Assembly: GCF_003403295.1 (NCBI RefSeq)
Contig: NZ_QUWV01000041.1
Span: 52,727-116,726, forward strand
Origin: Komagataeibacter melaceti
Lineage (GTDB): Bacteria; Pseudomonadota; Alphaproteobacteria; Acetobacterales; Acetobacteraceae
Reading direction: 5' to 3'
Length of the DNA: 64,000 nucleotides
The notes under the pieces are model-generated. The model ran no database searches, was not told the DNA's origin, and saw nothing but the letters and a program-made list of their open reading frames with translations. Below are positions 47,982 through 57,889 of this stretch, piece after piece; the stretch's first letter is position 1; every line of letters starts with the position of its first letter. Both the position numbers and the translations under genes were made by a program.

Positions 47982-49391
47982 TCAGGCACCCGATGCTGCA
48001 GCCGTGAAATCGGGCGCGCGTACACCTGATTGCGCAAGCTGCGTGCCAAGTTCTGCCTTCAGCCGTTCCAGCCCGGCATGGGTTTCCGCCTCCACCCGCG
48101 CCACAAGCACCGCCTGCGTGTTGGAGGCGCGTAGCAGCCACCAGCCATTGGGCGTAGTGACACGCACCCCGTCGATGCAGGAGACCGAAGCCCCGCTTTT
48201 TTCCAGCCGGGCCGCGACTTCGGCAATCACGTCAAACTTGCGGGCTTCGGCACATTCAAAACGCAGTTCCGGTGTGTTGATGGTCTGGGGTAGCGCCAGC
48301 CGGACATCGGATAGCGGGCCCTTGAGGTGCGAGACGATGTCCAGCAGCCGCAGTGCTGCATAAAGCGCGTCGTCAAAGCCGTACCATTTATCGGCAAAGA
48401 AAATGTGGCCGGTCATCTCCCCGGCCAGTGGCGCGCCGGTTTCCGCCATTTTTGCCTTGATAAGCGAATGGCCCGTCTTCCACATGAGCGGCCTGCCGCC
48501 CGCGCGGTCGATCTCGTCAAACAGGGTCTGGCTGGCCTTGATGTCCGCAATCACGGTCGCGCCCGGGTGGTCGCGCAGCACGTCGCGCGCCAGTACGACC
48601 AGCAACTGGTCCCCCCACAGGATACCGCCCGTATTGTCCACCACGCCAATGCGGTCGGCATCCCCGTCAAAGGCGATGCCCAGATCAGCCCCGTCCGCAC
48701 GCACGGCTGCGATAAGCTGTTGCAGATTTTTAGCTACGGTCGGGTCGGGATGGTGGGCGGGAAAGCTGCCATCAATGCGCGCATTGAGCACGTGGTGACG
48801 ACCGGGTAGCCGTTTTACCAGTAGCGAGATGACGTCTCCCGCCGCGCCATTGCCGTTATCCCACACCACGTTGAGCGGGCGGCCCGTTCCGTCAATATCG
48901 CGCAGCAGGCGGTCCACATAGGCGGGGCGGATGTCCGCATCGCGCACGGTGCCGACTGTTTCCGCCACCACGTCACCGCTGGCGGCCATCTGGCCCAGAT
49001 GCTGGATGTCGTCGCCAAAGAATGGTCTGTTGGCCAGCAGCAGCTTGAAGCCGTTATGGTCCGGCGGGTTGTGGCTGCCCGTGACCATGATCGCGCCATC
49101 CGCCTCCAGTTCGGCGGAGGCAAAATAGAGCATCGGCGTCGGGCCGCAGCCTATACGCAGCACATCCATGCCTGACGCCATGGCGCCCGCCACCAGTGCA
49201 TGTTCAAGCGATGGGGATGACAGGCGTCCGTCATAACCGATGACGATGCGCCGCCCCCCTGCCCGCGCCACGATACTGCCGAAGGTACGGCCTATGGCGT
49301 AGGCGTCCTCCACCCTGAGCGTCCGGCCGACCGTGCCGCGGATGTCATATGCCCGCAGGCAGGTCGGGTCGAAGCGGTGGGTGAAGGTCAT
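47982..49391 (-). CDS. phosphomannomutase/phosphoglucomutase
   Basis: 469-residue alpha-D-phosphohexomutase interconverting glucose or mannose 1- and 6-phosphates. It shows AYDIRGTVG, the phosphoserine loop TGSHNPPDHNGFK, the Mg-binding AFDGDADRIGVVD, and the sugar-binding GEMTGHIFFAD. The C-terminal phosphate site is LRASNTQAVLVARVEA. The RASNT form and length match the dual-specificity bacterial ManB/AlgC group. Its ATG overlaps the galU stop by four bases, so it is co-translated with galU and makes glucose 1-phosphate for it. Confidence 0.93.
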   Translation of the reverse strand: MTFTHRFDPTCLRAYDIRGTVGRTLRVEDAYAIGRTFGSIVARAGGRRIVIGYDGRLSSPSLEHALVAGAMASGMDVLRIGCGPTPMLYFASAELEADGAIMVTGSHNPPDHNGFKLLLANRPFFGDDIQHLGQMAASGDVVAETVGTVRDADIRPAYVDRLLRDIDGTGRPLNVVWDNGNGAAGDVISLLVKRLPGRHHVLNARIDGSFPAHHPDPTVAKNLQQLIAAVRADGADLGIAFDGDADRIGVVDNTGGILWGDQLLVVLARDVLRDHPGATVIADIKASQTLFDEIDRAGGRPLMWKTGHSLIKAKMAETGAPLAGEMTGHIFFADKWYGFDDALYAALRLLDIVSHLKGPLSDVRLALPQTINTPELRFECAEARKFDVIAEVAARLEKSGASVSCIDGVRVTTPNGWWLLRASNTQAVLVARVEAETHAGLERLKAELGTQLAQSGVRAPDFTAAASGA

Positions 49392-50257
49392 TTATACTTC
49401 TGCAGGAAACCCCGCACGTCGGCCGCCAGGTCGTCACGTTCCAGGGCAAAGGCGATCTGGGCCTCCAGGAAGCCGATCTTGCTGCCGCAGTCAAAGCGTC
49501 GGCCTTCGTAGCGGTAGCCATGGAACGGCACCTCGCCAATGGTCTTGGCCATGGCGTCGGTCAGCTGGATCTCGCCGCCCGCGCCCTTTTCAAGCCGGGC
49601 AAGGTATTTCAGCACATCCGCCGTCAGCACGTAGCGACCGATTACCGACAGGTTGGAGGGTGCGTCTTCCGGGGCGGGTTTTTCAACCAGTCCCTTCACC
49701 TCGACCATCTTGCCGTCATCCGAACCGATGTCGAGGATGCCGTAGCTGCTGGTCTGTTCGCGCGGCACCTCGGTTACGGCCAGCACGTTGCCACCTGTCT
49801 GGCCATAGACCTGCGCAAGCTGCGCGATGCACGAGGTCTTGCTGAGCACGATGTCATCGGGCAGCAGGATGGCGAACGGGTCGTCACCAATGAATTCACG
49901 CGCGCACCAGATGGCATGGCCCAACCCCAGCGGCTCCTGCTGGCGCACCGACATCATGGTGCCCGGCACGACGCGGGTGGCCTCCAGCGCCTTGAGGGCG
50001 GCCGTTTTGTTGCGGGCCTTCAGCGTGTCTTCAAGTTCGTGGCAGATATCGAAATAATCGATCAGGGAGTCCTTGCCCCGGCTGGAAACAAGGCAGAATT
50101 CCTCGATTCCCGCCTCGCGCGCTTCATCAATGGCATACTGGATCAGCGGGCGATCGACCACCGGAAGCATTTCCTTGGGCATCGACTTCGTCGCGGGGAG
50201 AAAGCGTGTTCCCAGACCGGCAACCGGCAATACGGCTTTTTTAAGGGGCTTAATCAC
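49388..50257 (-). CDS. galU: UTP-glucose-1-phosphate uridylyltransferase
   Basis: 289-residue enzyme making UDP-glucose for cellulose, exopolysaccharide and glycolipid synthesis. It begins with the nucleotide-binding LPVAGLGTRFLPATKSMPKEM and contains VEKPAPEDAPSNL and YRYEGRRFDCGSKIGFLEA. The last bases overlap the phosphohexomutase start (ATGA). UDP-glucose is the direct substrate of bacterial cellulose synthase in Komagataeibacter, but no bcs genes are present in this window. Confidence 0.96.
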   Translation of the reverse strand: MIKPLKKAVLPVAGLGTRFLPATKSMPKEMLPVVDRPLIQYAIDEAREAGIEEFCLVSSRGKDSLIDYFDICHELEDTLKARNKTAALKALEATRVVPGTMMSVRQQEPLGLGHAIWCAREFIGDDPFAILLPDDIVLSKTSCIAQLAQVYGQTGGNVLAVTEVPREQTSSYGILDIGSDDGKMVEVKGLVEKPAPEDAPSNLSVIGRYVLTADVLKYLARLEKGAGGEIQLTDAMAKTIGEVPFHGYRYEGRRFDCGSKIGFLEAQIAFALERDDLAADVRGFLQKYK

Positions 50258-50703
50258 TAATTATCTACCTCAACGTACGAATCAGGAACAGGCTATACGG
50301 ACCATGCCAGCCGGGTGCCGGACCTCATGTTGAAAACCCGATCGTGGCATCCCGCCAGATGGCAATAAAAAATAGCGCATTTTATCATGATCATAACATG
50401 ACGTCATGACCCGGTATAATTCTAGGTCACGTTTCTCATACGACGCCAGTAGCGGGACGGAGCCGACATTTTTTGTAACCTCGCCCCTGGCGCGCGGGTT
50501 GAAGGAGGGTTTGCGAAAATCCATGGTCACAAAATACTTACAACAGTGCAGTGCAAAGATAATGTGACCTTTTTATGACACCTGCCATTCCATCGCGGAA
50601 GCCTGCCGGGCAGATGTCGCGCGATTCATTGCAATGGCATGAACGCACGAACGCAGCCCCCTAAGGGCTGTTTCCGCGGTGTATCGGTTTTTTTGAAAAA
50701 AAC
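50258..50703. other. intergenic region between galU and tRNA-Leu
   Basis: About 446 bases of lower GC with no gene I can support. It has a consensus-like TATAAT at 50415-50420 without a good -35, a small hairpin (CAGCCC 50654-50659 with GGGCTG 50665-50670), and a T-run next to the tRNA 3' end (50688-50694 region) that may terminate the tRNA transcript on the minus strand. An open frame at 50282-50530 looks non-coding. Confidence 0.45.
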
Positions 50704-50789
50704 TGGTGCGGCCAAGAAGACTCGAACTTCCACGGGGTTGCCCCCACAAGCACCTCAAGCTTGCGCGTCTACCATTCCGCCATGGCCGC
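50704..50789 (-). tRNA. tRNA-Leu(GAG)
   Basis: An 86-base class II tRNA on the minus strand. Acceptor GCGGCCA pairs with TGGCCGC, with discriminator A and encoded CCA. The anticodon stem CAAGC/GCTTG encloses TTGAGGT (anticodon GAG), and a long variable arm (GGGG...CCCC) and the T-arm TTCGAGT follow. It reads CUC and CUU codons. Confidence 0.95.
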
Positions 50790-50849
50790 AACGTGACAAC
50801 GATGATCGACTGGGCGATACCGTCATGACGATGAAGGGGCGTATAACCG

Positions 50850-51542
50850 ATGGATGACGAACGGGCAATGACTGAAAGCAAGTTTTTATGGGATCATGCG
50901 CCAGATCTGGTCCCCTACCCCGCCGCATTGGCGGAAATGGAGGCCCAGGCCCGCGGTATCCGGGCCGGTACGCACCCCGAGCGGGTATGGCTGCTGGAGC
51001 ATCCGCCCACCTACACCGCCGGGACATCGGCACGGGAATCGGACCTGTTCAACCCGCGCGGCTATCCCACCTACCCGGCGGGGCGTGGCGGGCAGTGGAC
51101 CTATCACGGGCCGGGGCAGCGCGTGGCCTATGTCATGCTCGACCTGATGAAGCCGCATGGCCTCTCACCCGCGCGCGACCTGCGGGCTTACGTGCATACG
51201 CTGGAGGAATGGCTGATCCGCACGCTGGCCCGCCTGGGCGTGACGGGTGAACGCCGCGCGGATCGCATTGGCGTGTGGGTGGTCGATCCGGCCACAGGGC
51301 GGGAGGAAAAGATTGCCGCCATCGGGGTGCGGGTCTCACGCTGGGTGAGCTGGCATGGAATCGCCATCAACGTGAACCCGGACCTGAGCGACTTTGGGGG
51401 AATCGTGCCCTGCGGCATCAGTGAATACGGCGTGACCAGCCTGGCCAGGCTTGGCAGGCAGGTGGACATGGCGACAGTGGACGCTGCCCTCGCCGCCACG
51501 TGGCCGGAATGTTTCGGCCCGATTCCCGGCGCGCGGGACTGA
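50850..51542 (+). CDS. lipB: octanoyltransferase LipB
   Basis: Transfers octanoyl from ACP to lipoyl domains, the first step of lipoate synthesis for pyruvate and 2-oxoglutarate dehydrogenases. 230 residues from ATG 50850, with AAGGGG about ten bases upstream. It contains [13 protein letters not shown], the catalytic lysine in [17 protein letters not shown], and the acyl-thioester cysteine in IVPCGIS. It is divergent from tRNA-Leu. lipA is not in the window. Confidence 0.95.
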   Translation: MDDERAMTESKFLWDHAPDLVPYPAALAEMEAQARGIRAGTHPERVWLLEHPPTYTAGTSARESDLFNPRGYPTYPAGRGGQWTYHGPGQRVAYVMLDLMKPHGLSPARDLRAYVHTLEEWLIRTLARLGVTGERRADRIGVWVVDPATGREEKIAAIGVRVSRWVSWHGIAINVNPDLSDFGGIVPCGISEYGVTSLARLGRQVDMATVDAALAATWPECFGPIPGARD

Positions 51543-51558
51543 AGCCGCGCTGCCTGCT

Positions 51559-51581
51559 CCCTCAGTCGTCGGGGCTGAGGG
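51559..51581. terminator. small hairpin between convergent lipB and lolA
   Basis: CCCTCAG at 51559-51565 pairs with CTGAGGG at 51575-51581. It overlaps the last codons of lolA in a 19-base convergent gap. There is no T-run. Confidence 0.35.
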
Positions 51582-52188
51582 TGAACATCGTGTCAGGCCA
51601 GCTCTGGCCGGTGGCCGTGGTATCCGTCAGGTCGAGGCGGATATGCTGGCGTTCCACATCGGTCATCTCGATCACCAGCAGCGACAGCCTGCCGCCGATA
51701 TCTGAAAAGCCGAGGGTGAGGATGCCCTGTGACGCGCTGTCCGCGCGCGCAAGCGAAAGCTGGAGGCTGTTGGCGCCATGCTGCACCGCCGTCACCACGA
51801 TCTGGCCGGACAGGTGCACCGGCTGGTCCAGCAGCAGGCCCAGCGGCTGGCGGCCAAGCGACATGCGGGTGACCGATTCGCGCCGGTGGTCCACGAACAA
51901 AAGCCGCCCGTTGGCAGCCACCAGCTTCATGGCGCCGGGCGTGGTGTAATCCAGCCGCAGGCGGCCCGGGTCATAATGCATGACGCCCTGCCCCTTGCCG
52001 CCATCGGGCCATGTCTGCACGAAACTGGCCTGCAGCCCGTGTGTGTTGTTGAGATAGGCTTCAACCCGTTCGATCTCGCCATGCTGGTCCAGCGTCTGGC
52101 GTTCGGGCACGCCCGCGCAGGCGGCCAGCAGGGTCAGCAGCCCGCCCATCATCAGCCGTCGCGTGGCGAAGGGGAAGCCGGGCTTCAT
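51562..52188 (-). CDS. LolA-like outer-membrane lipoprotein carrier with lipobox
   Basis: 208-residue exported protein with the LolA fold pattern: EIERVEAYLNNTHGLQASFVQT, followed by YDPGRLRLDY and LLFVDHRRESVTRM. LolA normally ferries lipoproteins across the periplasm as a soluble protein. Here the signal ends in LLAAC (Leu21-Ala-Ala-Cys24), a lipobox, so it would be a lipoprotein itself unless cut differently. Its ATG overlaps the bolA stop (ATGA), so the two are co-translated. Annotation as LolA is likely; membrane anchoring is predicted only. Confidence 0.8.
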   Translation of the reverse strand: MKPGFPFATRRLMMGGLLTLLAACAGVPERQTLDQHGEIERVEAYLNNTHGLQASFVQTWPDGGKGQGVMHYDPGRLRLDYTTPGAMKLVAANGRLLFVDHRRESVTRMSLGRQPLGLLLDQPVHLSGQIVVTAVQHGANSLQLSLARADSASQGILTLGFSDIGGRLSLLVIEMTDVERQHIRLDLTDTTATGQSWPDTMFTLSPDD

Positions 52189-52499
52189 GCGGCGGCGATC
52201 CGGGCCTGTTCCTCGGGCGTGCGCAGCACGAGGGAGAGCGCGTGCATGCCCCCGGCGAACTCATCCGCCAGCAGGTCATGCACGATGCGCGAGCGCTGCA
52301 CGCGGTTCACGTTGGCAAAGGCGGGGCTTACAACCATCACGTTGTAATGGCTCTCGCCCGCCTGCACGCCATTGTCGCGCACATGGACGTGGTGGGCGTG
52401 GCGGGCGCTGTCATCGTGGATATGGAGTTCCACGGGGGCAAGGTGTTCGCGTATGATGCTTTCGATCCGTCCGGCCCGGCCGGTTGCGTGCTGTTTCAT
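52185..52499 (-). CDS. bolA: BolA family protein
   Basis: 104 residues from ATG 52499, chosen because GGAG stands six bases before it; earlier ATGs at 52511 and 52529 lack this. It has RIESIIREHLAPVELHIHDDS, GESHYNVMVVSPAF and RSRIVHDLLADEF, the BolA helix-beta pattern with the conserved histidines. BolA proteins pair with monothiol glutaredoxins in Fe-S regulation. It is divergent from the J-domain gene and 4 bases overlap lolA on its downstream side. Confidence 0.92.
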   Translation of the reverse strand: MKQHATGRAGRIESIIREHLAPVELHIHDDSARHAHHVHVRDNGVQAGESHYNVMVVSPAFANVNRVQRSRIVHDLLADEFAGGMHALSLVLRTPEEQARIAAA

Positions 52500-52578
52500 T
52501 GGCGGCTCCATGATGGCGGGATCATTCATTGCACAGCTTCGCTCTTGCACGAAGCATGAACAGGCGCACATAACGATT

Positions 52579-53199
52579 ATGATGAAGAGAAGGAATACCC
52601 GCCACCGCGCCTTTGACCCCGATCCCGACGCGCCGGATCGCTGCTGTGACATGCATGACTGCGGCCAGCCCGCGGGTTACCGCGCCCCGCGTTCGCGTGA
52701 TGCGCTGAACTCGTATTTCTGGTTCTGCCTCGAACACGTACGCGAGTACAATTCCCGCTGGGATTATTATCGCGGCATGTCACCGGGCCAGATCGAGGCG
52801 CATATCCGTGCCGACGTTTCATGGAACCGGCCGTCATGGAAGCTGGGACAGGGCAAGGCGGCCCATGGCTTTAGCGAGGAGGAGGTGCTCGACCCGCTCG
52901 ACCTGCTCAAGGGGGCCGCGCGTGCACGCGCTAGTGCGCGCCGCCAGCAGGCCGACCGCCGCGCCGAGGCGCCGGATGCGCTCAAATATCCGTTGGGCGT
53001 GCTGGATCTTGGCTGGCCGGTGTCACTGGAAGAACTCAAGGCGCGTTACAAGGATCTGGCCCGCCAGCATCACCCCGATGCCAATGGCGGCGACCGCAGG
53101 GCGGAGGAACGGTTCAAGGGCATCAATATCGCCTATACCACGGTGCGCGCCCACCTTGTGGCGAACCGCCAGCGCGACGGCATGGCCCGCAGCGCCTGA
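52579..53199 (+). CDS. J-domain (DnaJ-like) protein
   Basis: 206 residues from ATG 52579. The J domain is at the C-terminus: EELKARYKDLARQHHPDANGG contains the HPD motif, followed by helix III-type RFKGINIAYTTVRAHL. The N-terminal half holds cysteines (CCDMHDCG) and an aromatic-rich segment (YFWFCLEHVREYNSRWDYYRG). It would recruit DnaK to a client. It lies upstream of cobS on the same strand (125 bases), a neighbourhood common in alphaproteobacteria, suggesting a client in the CobS/CobT or BolA pathway. Confidence 0.88.
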   Translation: MMKRRNTRHRAFDPDPDAPDRCCDMHDCGQPAGYRAPRSRDALNSYFWFCLEHVREYNSRWDYYRGMSPGQIEAHIRADVSWNRPSWKLGQGKAAHGFSEEEVLDPLDLLKGAARARASARRQQADRRAEAPDALKYPLGVLDLGWPVSLEELKARYKDLARQHHPDANGGDRRAEERFKGINIAYTTVRAHLVANRQRDGMARSA

Positions 53200-53324
53200 C
53201 CCCGGGGCATGCCCCGCAGGCGATGGACTGGCCGATCGTTGCGTACATACCTATACTCACGGCCCCACCGGGTGCGCGCCACCATGGCGGGCCAGAACAG
53301 ACGAAGTGACGGACAAGAAAGCAG

Positions 53325-54350
53325 ATGAACGAACCCGCTGACCTGACTACCGCCGCAGTGGATGCCAACGGCACGCCATTACCTGCCATCTCGGCTGTTT
53401 CGGCCCCCGATCTTGTCGTGTCCGCGCGCGAGGTGTTCGGCATCGACAGTGACATGAAGGTTCCCGCCTTTTCGGTGCGGACCGACCATGTACCCGAGAT
53501 CGACCCCGCCTATAAATTCGACCATGACACCACGCTGGCCATCCTGGCCGGGTTTGCCTTCAACCGTCGCGTCATGGTCCAGGGCTATCACGGCACGGGC
53601 AAGTCCTCGCATATCGAGCAGGTGGCCGCGCGGCTGAACTGGCCCAGCGTGCGCATCAACCTCGACAGCCACATCTCGCGCATCGACCTGATCGGCAAGG
53701 ACGCGATCGTGCTGAAGGACGGCAAGCAGGTGACCGAATTCCGCGAGGGCCTGCTGCCATGGGGCCTGCAGCACCCGTGCGCGCTGGTGTTTGACGAATA
53801 TGACGCCGGCCGCCCCGATGTGATGTTCGTGATCCAGCGCGTGCTGGAGGTGGAAGGCCACCTGACCCTGCTGGACCAGAACCGCGTGATCCGCCCGCAT
53901 CCCTTCTTCCGCCTGTTCGCCACCGCCAACACCGTGGGGCTGGGCGACACGACGGGGCTGTACCATGGCACGCAGCAGATCAATCAGGGCCAGATGGACC
54001 GCTGGAACATCGTGACCACGCTCAATTACCTGCCCCATGCGCAGGAAACGGCCATCGTGCTCGCACGCATGAACATCGACCCGGCCAGGGATGAAGCCGG
54101 GCGCAGGCAGGTTGAAAGCATGGTCGCGCTGGCGGACCTGACCCGTTCGGGCTTTATCGCGGGGGACATATCAACCGTCATGTCGCCGCGCACGGTGATA
54201 AGCTGGGCCGAGAACTTCCGTATCTTTAATGATCTCGCCTTCGCTTTCCGCGTTACCTTCCTCAACAAGTGCGATGAGGCCGAACGCCCCACCGTGGCTG
54301 AGTATTACCAGCGCTGTTTCAACACCAGCCCGTTGGCGCCCAAGGGCTGA
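53325..54350 (+). CDS. cobS: cobaltochelatase subunit CobS
   Basis: AAA+ ATPase subunit of the aerobic cobalt chelatase (CobNST). 341 residues. Walker A is [10 protein letters not shown], Walker [11 protein letters not shown], and sensor-type segment [14 protein letters not shown] follows. In the known complex, CobS and CobT form a ring that powers metal insertion by CobN. Its stop shares a base with the cobT start. cobN is not nearby, so the partner may be encoded elsewhere or differ. Confidence 0.95.
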   Translation: MNEPADLTTAAVDANGTPLPAISAVSAPDLVVSAREVFGIDSDMKVPAFSVRTDHVPEIDPAYKFDHDTTLAILAGFAFNRRVMVQGYHGTGKSSHIEQVAARLNWPSVRINLDSHISRIDLIGKDAIVLKDGKQVTEFREGLLPWGLQHPCALVFDEYDAGRPDVMFVIQRVLEVEGHLTLLDQNRVIRPHPFFRLFATANTVGLGDTTGLYHGTQQINQGQMDRWNIVTTLNYLPHAQETAIVLARMNIDPARDEAGRRQVESMVALADLTRSGFIAGDISTVMSPRTVISWAENFRIFNDLAFAFRVTFLNKCDEAERPTVAEYYQRCFNTSPLAPKG

Positions 54351-56269
54351 TGGCAGGGCACGGGCCAGGTATGCGAGATAGCAGGAAAAAAACGCCCTCT
54401 CCCACGGCGGAACACGAAGCCCGCATGGCCGAGCGCTTCAAGCGCGCGACCGTGGGCGCGGTGCGCGCGCTGGGCGGGCAGGCGCAGACGGAGGTCTCGT
54501 TCCTCAACGGCCCCGTGCCGTCGGGGGTGTCCGTTACCGGCACGCATGTCCGCCTGCCACATCCCTCGCGCCAGATGACGGATGCGGAAAAGACCCGCAT
54601 GCGTGGCGCGGCTGATGCCGCCGCCCTGCGACTGCGCCATCATGACGTGGGGCTGCATGAAACCGCCCGCCCCCCGGCGGGTGAGGCGCGGGAAGTGTAC
54701 GACGTGCTCGAGCAGGCCCGGGTGGAAAGCCTGGGCGCGCGGCACATGAGTGGCGTGGCGGCCAATCTTGATGCCCGGCTGGCGCAGGAATGTGCCGATC
54801 TGGGGCTGGACCGCCTGCCCGGTCCCGACAGGCTGCCCACCCCGCTCGCCCTCGGGTTGCTGGCGCGTGCGCGCATGTCCGGCCACCCCGTGCCGCCCGC
54901 CATGCGCGAGCTTATGGCGGGGTGGGAAAAGACCCTGCCGCCCGCGGCCGCCCGCGCGCTGGACGAGATGGCCACGCGGCAGGAAAACCAGAAGGATTTC
55001 GCACAGGCCGCGCGCCGCCTGCTCATGGCCTGTGACCTGCTGCCGCAGGAAGTCATGCCGGAGGAAGAGGCGGATGATGGCACGGCCGAGGCCGATACCG
55101 CCGCCCCCGAGGACGAGGAACAGGGCGACGACACCAACCCCGAGCCGCAGGATGATGGCCCGGAGGAAGATGAAAACGCCCTGCCCATGCAGATGTCGCA
55201 GGGCGTGGGAACCGGTGACGACGAACCGGAAGACGGGGAACAGGGCGGCGCTGCCAGCGGGTCGGAGGAAGCGGGTGGTCCCGCCGAGGACACTGGCCCG
55301 GAAGAGGACGCCGCGCCCGGCTATCACGCCTTTACCACCGCGTTTGACGAGGAAATCGCCGCCGAGGACCTGTGTGACAGCGAGGAACTGTACCGCCTGC
55401 GCCAGACGCTGGACCAGCAGCTTGTCAGCATGCAGGGCGTGGTGTCCAAGCTGGCCAACAGGTTGCAGCGCAAGCTCATGGCGCAGCAGACGCGGGCATG
55501 GGAATTCGACCTTGAGGAAGGGATGCTCGACGCCGGGCGCCTGTCGCGCGTTGTGGTCAACCCGAGGCTGTCGCTTTCTTACAAGCGTGAGCGGGATACG
55601 GAGTTCCGTGATACGGTCGTGACCCTGCTGATCGACAATTCCGGCTCCATGCGCGGGCGGCCGATTTCGGTTGCCGCGATGTGTGGCGACATCCTTGCCC
55701 GCACGCTGGAGCGCTGCGCGGTGAAGGTGGAGGTGCTTGGCTTCACCACCCGCGCATGGAAAGGCGGCAAAAGTCGGGAGACATGGGTGGAAGCGGGCAA
55801 GCCCGCCAACCCCGGCAGGCTGAATGACCTGCGGCATATCATCTACAAGGCGGCGGACATGCCCTGGCGGCGTGCGCGGCGCAACCTCGGGCTGATGCTG
55901 CGTGAGGGGCTGCTCAAGGAAAACATTGATGGCGAGGCCCTGCTCTGGGCACAGCGGCGGCTGGCCACGCGTGCGGAGGCGCGGCGCATCCTCATGGTGA
56001 TTTCCGATGGCGCGCCGGTGGATGACAGCACGCTATCCGTCAATCCCGGCTCCTATCTGGAAAATCACCTGCGCGAGGTGATCGCCCACATCGAGACACG
56101 CACCAGCACCGAACTTCTGGCCATCGGCATCGGCCATGACGTGACACGTTACTACCGTCGCGCCGTGACCATTACCGACCCGGAGGAACTGGGCGGCACC
56201 ATGATGAAGAAACTGTCCGAACTGTTTGGCGAGGAGGCCGGCCCCCGCGCCCGGCGGGCACGCCGCTAA
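54350..56269 (+). CDS. cobT: cobaltochelatase subunit CobT
   Basis: 639-residue MIDAS-containing partner of CobS. The N-terminal helical domain (residues 1-230) is followed by a very acidic low-complexity linker (about 235-325, many Glu/Asp). The C-terminal von Willebrand A domain has MIDAS residues in [13 protein letters not shown] (Asp429) and later [12 protein letters not shown]. CobT resembles the ChlD subunit of magnesium chelatase. It is translationally coupled to cobS (TGATG). A strong terminator follows. Confidence 0.95.
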   Translation: MAGHGPGMRDSRKKTPSPTAEHEARMAERFKRATVGAVRALGGQAQTEVSFLNGPVPSGVSVTGTHVRLPHPSRQMTDAEKTRMRGAADAAALRLRHHDVGLHETARPPAGEAREVYDVLEQARVESLGARHMSGVAANLDARLAQECADLGLDRLPGPDRLPTPLALGLLARARMSGHPVPPAMRELMAGWEKTLPPAAARALDEMATRQENQKDFAQAARRLLMACDLLPQEVMPEEEADDGTAEADTAAPEDEEQGDDTNPEPQDDGPEEDENALPMQMSQGVGTGDDEPEDGEQGGAASGSEEAGGPAEDTGPEEDAAPGYHAFTTAFDEEIAAEDLCDSEELYRLRQTLDQQLVSMQGVVSKLANRLQRKLMAQQTRAWEFDLEEGMLDAGRLSRVVVNPRLSLSYKRERDTEFRDTVVTLLIDNSGSMRGRPISVAAMCGDILARTLERCAVKVEVLGFTTRAWKGGKSRETWVEAGKPANPGRLNDLRHIIYKAADMPWRRARRNLGLMLREGLLKENIDGEALLWAQRRLATRAEARRILMVISDGAPVDDSTLSVNPGSYLENHLREVIAHIETRTSTELLAIGIGHDVTRYYRRAVTITDPEELGGTMMKKLSELFGEEAGPRARRARR

Positions 56270-56278
56270 GGCCCCTGC

Positions 56279-56317
56279 CCCGCGCCCGGTCAGTATATGC
56301 CGGGCGCGGGTGTTTTT
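56279..56317 (+). terminator. intrinsic terminator after cobT
   Basis: CCCGCGCCCGG at 56279-56289 pairs with CCGGGCGCGGG at 56300-56310 around a 10-base loop, and TGTTTTT follows at 56311-56317. It faces the cobT end and lies just before the convergent decarboxylase stop. Confidence 0.8.
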
Positions 56318-56323
56318 CCGGCT

Positions 56324-57784
56324 TCAGGCCGGTACCAGCCTGCGGTCAGCCAGTTCCAGCAGGGCTTCGAGCATCCGGTCCACATCCGCATTGGTGGTGC
56401 GGTGGTTGACGATGGCCGCGCGCACCGCCTTCTGGCCATTGATGATGGTGGTGGACGGCGCGGCGATGCCGCTTTCATGCAGGTCCTTCACCACTTCCCC
56501 ATTGAAGTGATCCAGATCCGCCACCGGGGCGATGATCCGGAAGCACACGATGTTCAGCGTAACGGGGGCGAGGAGTTCCAGCCGGGGGTTGGCTTCCACC
56601 TGACGCGCCAGATGTTGGGCGATGGCGCAGCAGTTGGCGATCATCGCGCCCATGCCATCCGCGCCATAGGTGCCCAGTGTCATCCATACCTTCAGCGCAC
56701 GGAAACCGCGTGACAGGTCGGGGCCGAGATCACAGTACCACGGCGCGTTGGTGGCAAGGCCACGGTCCTCGCGCGCAAGATAGGCGCGGGACTGGGCGAA
56801 GGCCGCGGCCTGTGCGCCGGGCCTGCGGACAAGGATGCAGCCCGCGTCATACTGCACCTGCGCCCATTTATGGAAATCGAACGCCACGCTGTCGGCCCGC
56901 TCCAGCCCACGCAGCATGGGCCGCAACGTGTCGGACAGCATGGCCAGCGCGCCGAACGCGCCATCCACATGGAACCAGATGCCTTCCCGCGCGGCGATGT
57001 CCGCCAGCCCGTCCAGATTGTCGATCGCGCCAGTATCCACCGTGCCTGCGGTGCCGATCACCATGAACGGCTCCAGCCCGGCGGCGCGGTCACGCGCAAT
57101 GGCCAGTTCGAGTTCTGGCAGGATCATCCGGTTTTGCGCATCCACCGGGATCACGCGCAGGCTGTCCGTGCCCAGCCCGGTCAGGTCGAATGCACGTGAG
57201 ATGCAGCCATGCGCGGTTGCGGCGGCATAGCCCACCAGCTTGCGCGTGCCCACGCCGCGCGCGCGCATTTCCAGCCCGTCCGGCACGGCACGGCTGGCAG
57301 TGATGACGGCGATCATGTTCGCCATGGAGGAACCGGTGACCAGCAGGCCCGATGTCTCGGCCGGGAAGCCGCACATCTCGGCCGCCCAGCGGATCACCTC
57401 GCGCTCGACTTCGATCGGGGCATGGTCGCGGCCACCGCAATTTGCGTTCAGCCCGCCCACCAGCAGTTCGGACAGCATGCCCACCGCCGTGCCGCCGCCA
57501 TGCACCCAGCCCATGAAGCCGGGGTGCACGTTACCGGTGGAATACGGCTCCACCAGTTTACGAAAGCGTGCATACAGCTCGGCCGGCGGGGTGGGATCAT
57601 GCGGCAGGCCGGTGCGCAGTTCCTCACGCAGGGACGTGGGCATGGGCTGCCAGACGGGGCGTTCGCGCAGGGTGGACAGGCGGTCCATCATGTCATCCAC
57701 CATCTGGTGGCCCAGCGCCCGCAGCGTATCCCAGTTGTCCGGATCCAGTCCTGTCATCTCTCTCCACCATTCATGCAGTTTCAT
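56324..57784 (-). CDS. PLP-dependent aromatic-L-amino-acid decarboxylase family enzyme
   Basis: 486 residues from ATG 57784 (57796 adds four). It belongs to the group II decarboxylase family: HPGFMGWVHGGGTAVGMLSE, TGSSMANMIAVI, HVDGAFGALA, and the PLP lysine in FDFHKWAQVQYDAGC. Family members decarboxylate tryptophan, tyrosine, DOPA or glutamate-type substrates; the real substrate is not clear. It ends just after the cobT terminator on the other strand and lies downstream of the SBF transporter gene on the same strand (105 bases). Confidence 0.88.
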   Translation of the reverse strand: MKLHEWWREMTGLDPDNWDTLRALGHQMVDDMMDRLSTLRERPVWQPMPTSLREELRTGLPHDPTPPAELYARFRKLVEPYSTGNVHPGFMGWVHGGGTAVGMLSELLVGGLNANCGGRDHAPIEVEREVIRWAAEMCGFPAETSGLLVTGSSMANMIAVITASRAVPDGLEMRARGVGTRKLVGYAAATAHGCISRAFDLTGLGTDSLRVIPVDAQNRMILPELELAIARDRAAGLEPFMVIGTAGTVDTGAIDNLDGLADIAAREGIWFHVDGAFGALAMLSDTLRPMLRGLERADSVAFDFHKWAQVQYDAGCILVRRPGAQAAAFAQSRAYLAREDRGLATNAPWYCDLGPDLSRGFRALKVWMTLGTYGADGMGAMIANCCAIAQHLARQVEANPRLELLAPVTLNIVCFRIIAPVADLDHFNGEVVKDLHESGIAAPSTTIINGQKAVRAAIVNHRTTNADVDRMLEALLELADRRLVPA

Positions 57785-57889
57785 GCCCTGTGGCATACCA
57801 TGCGGCCTGCCTACATACCGGGCCGCGCGCCTGTATGCGAGGGGCGATCGACGTGAAGGCCGTTTCAGGAAACCGGGCGGCTGATCGCC

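Noticed and set aside
50282..50530. 82-codon minus-strand frame upstream of galU
   Set aside because: No family, irregular composition and no ribosome binding site; treated as intergenic.
54305..55837. 510-codon open frame on the minus strand
   Set aside because: Shadow of cobT, created by its Glu/Asp-rich and GC-rich codons.
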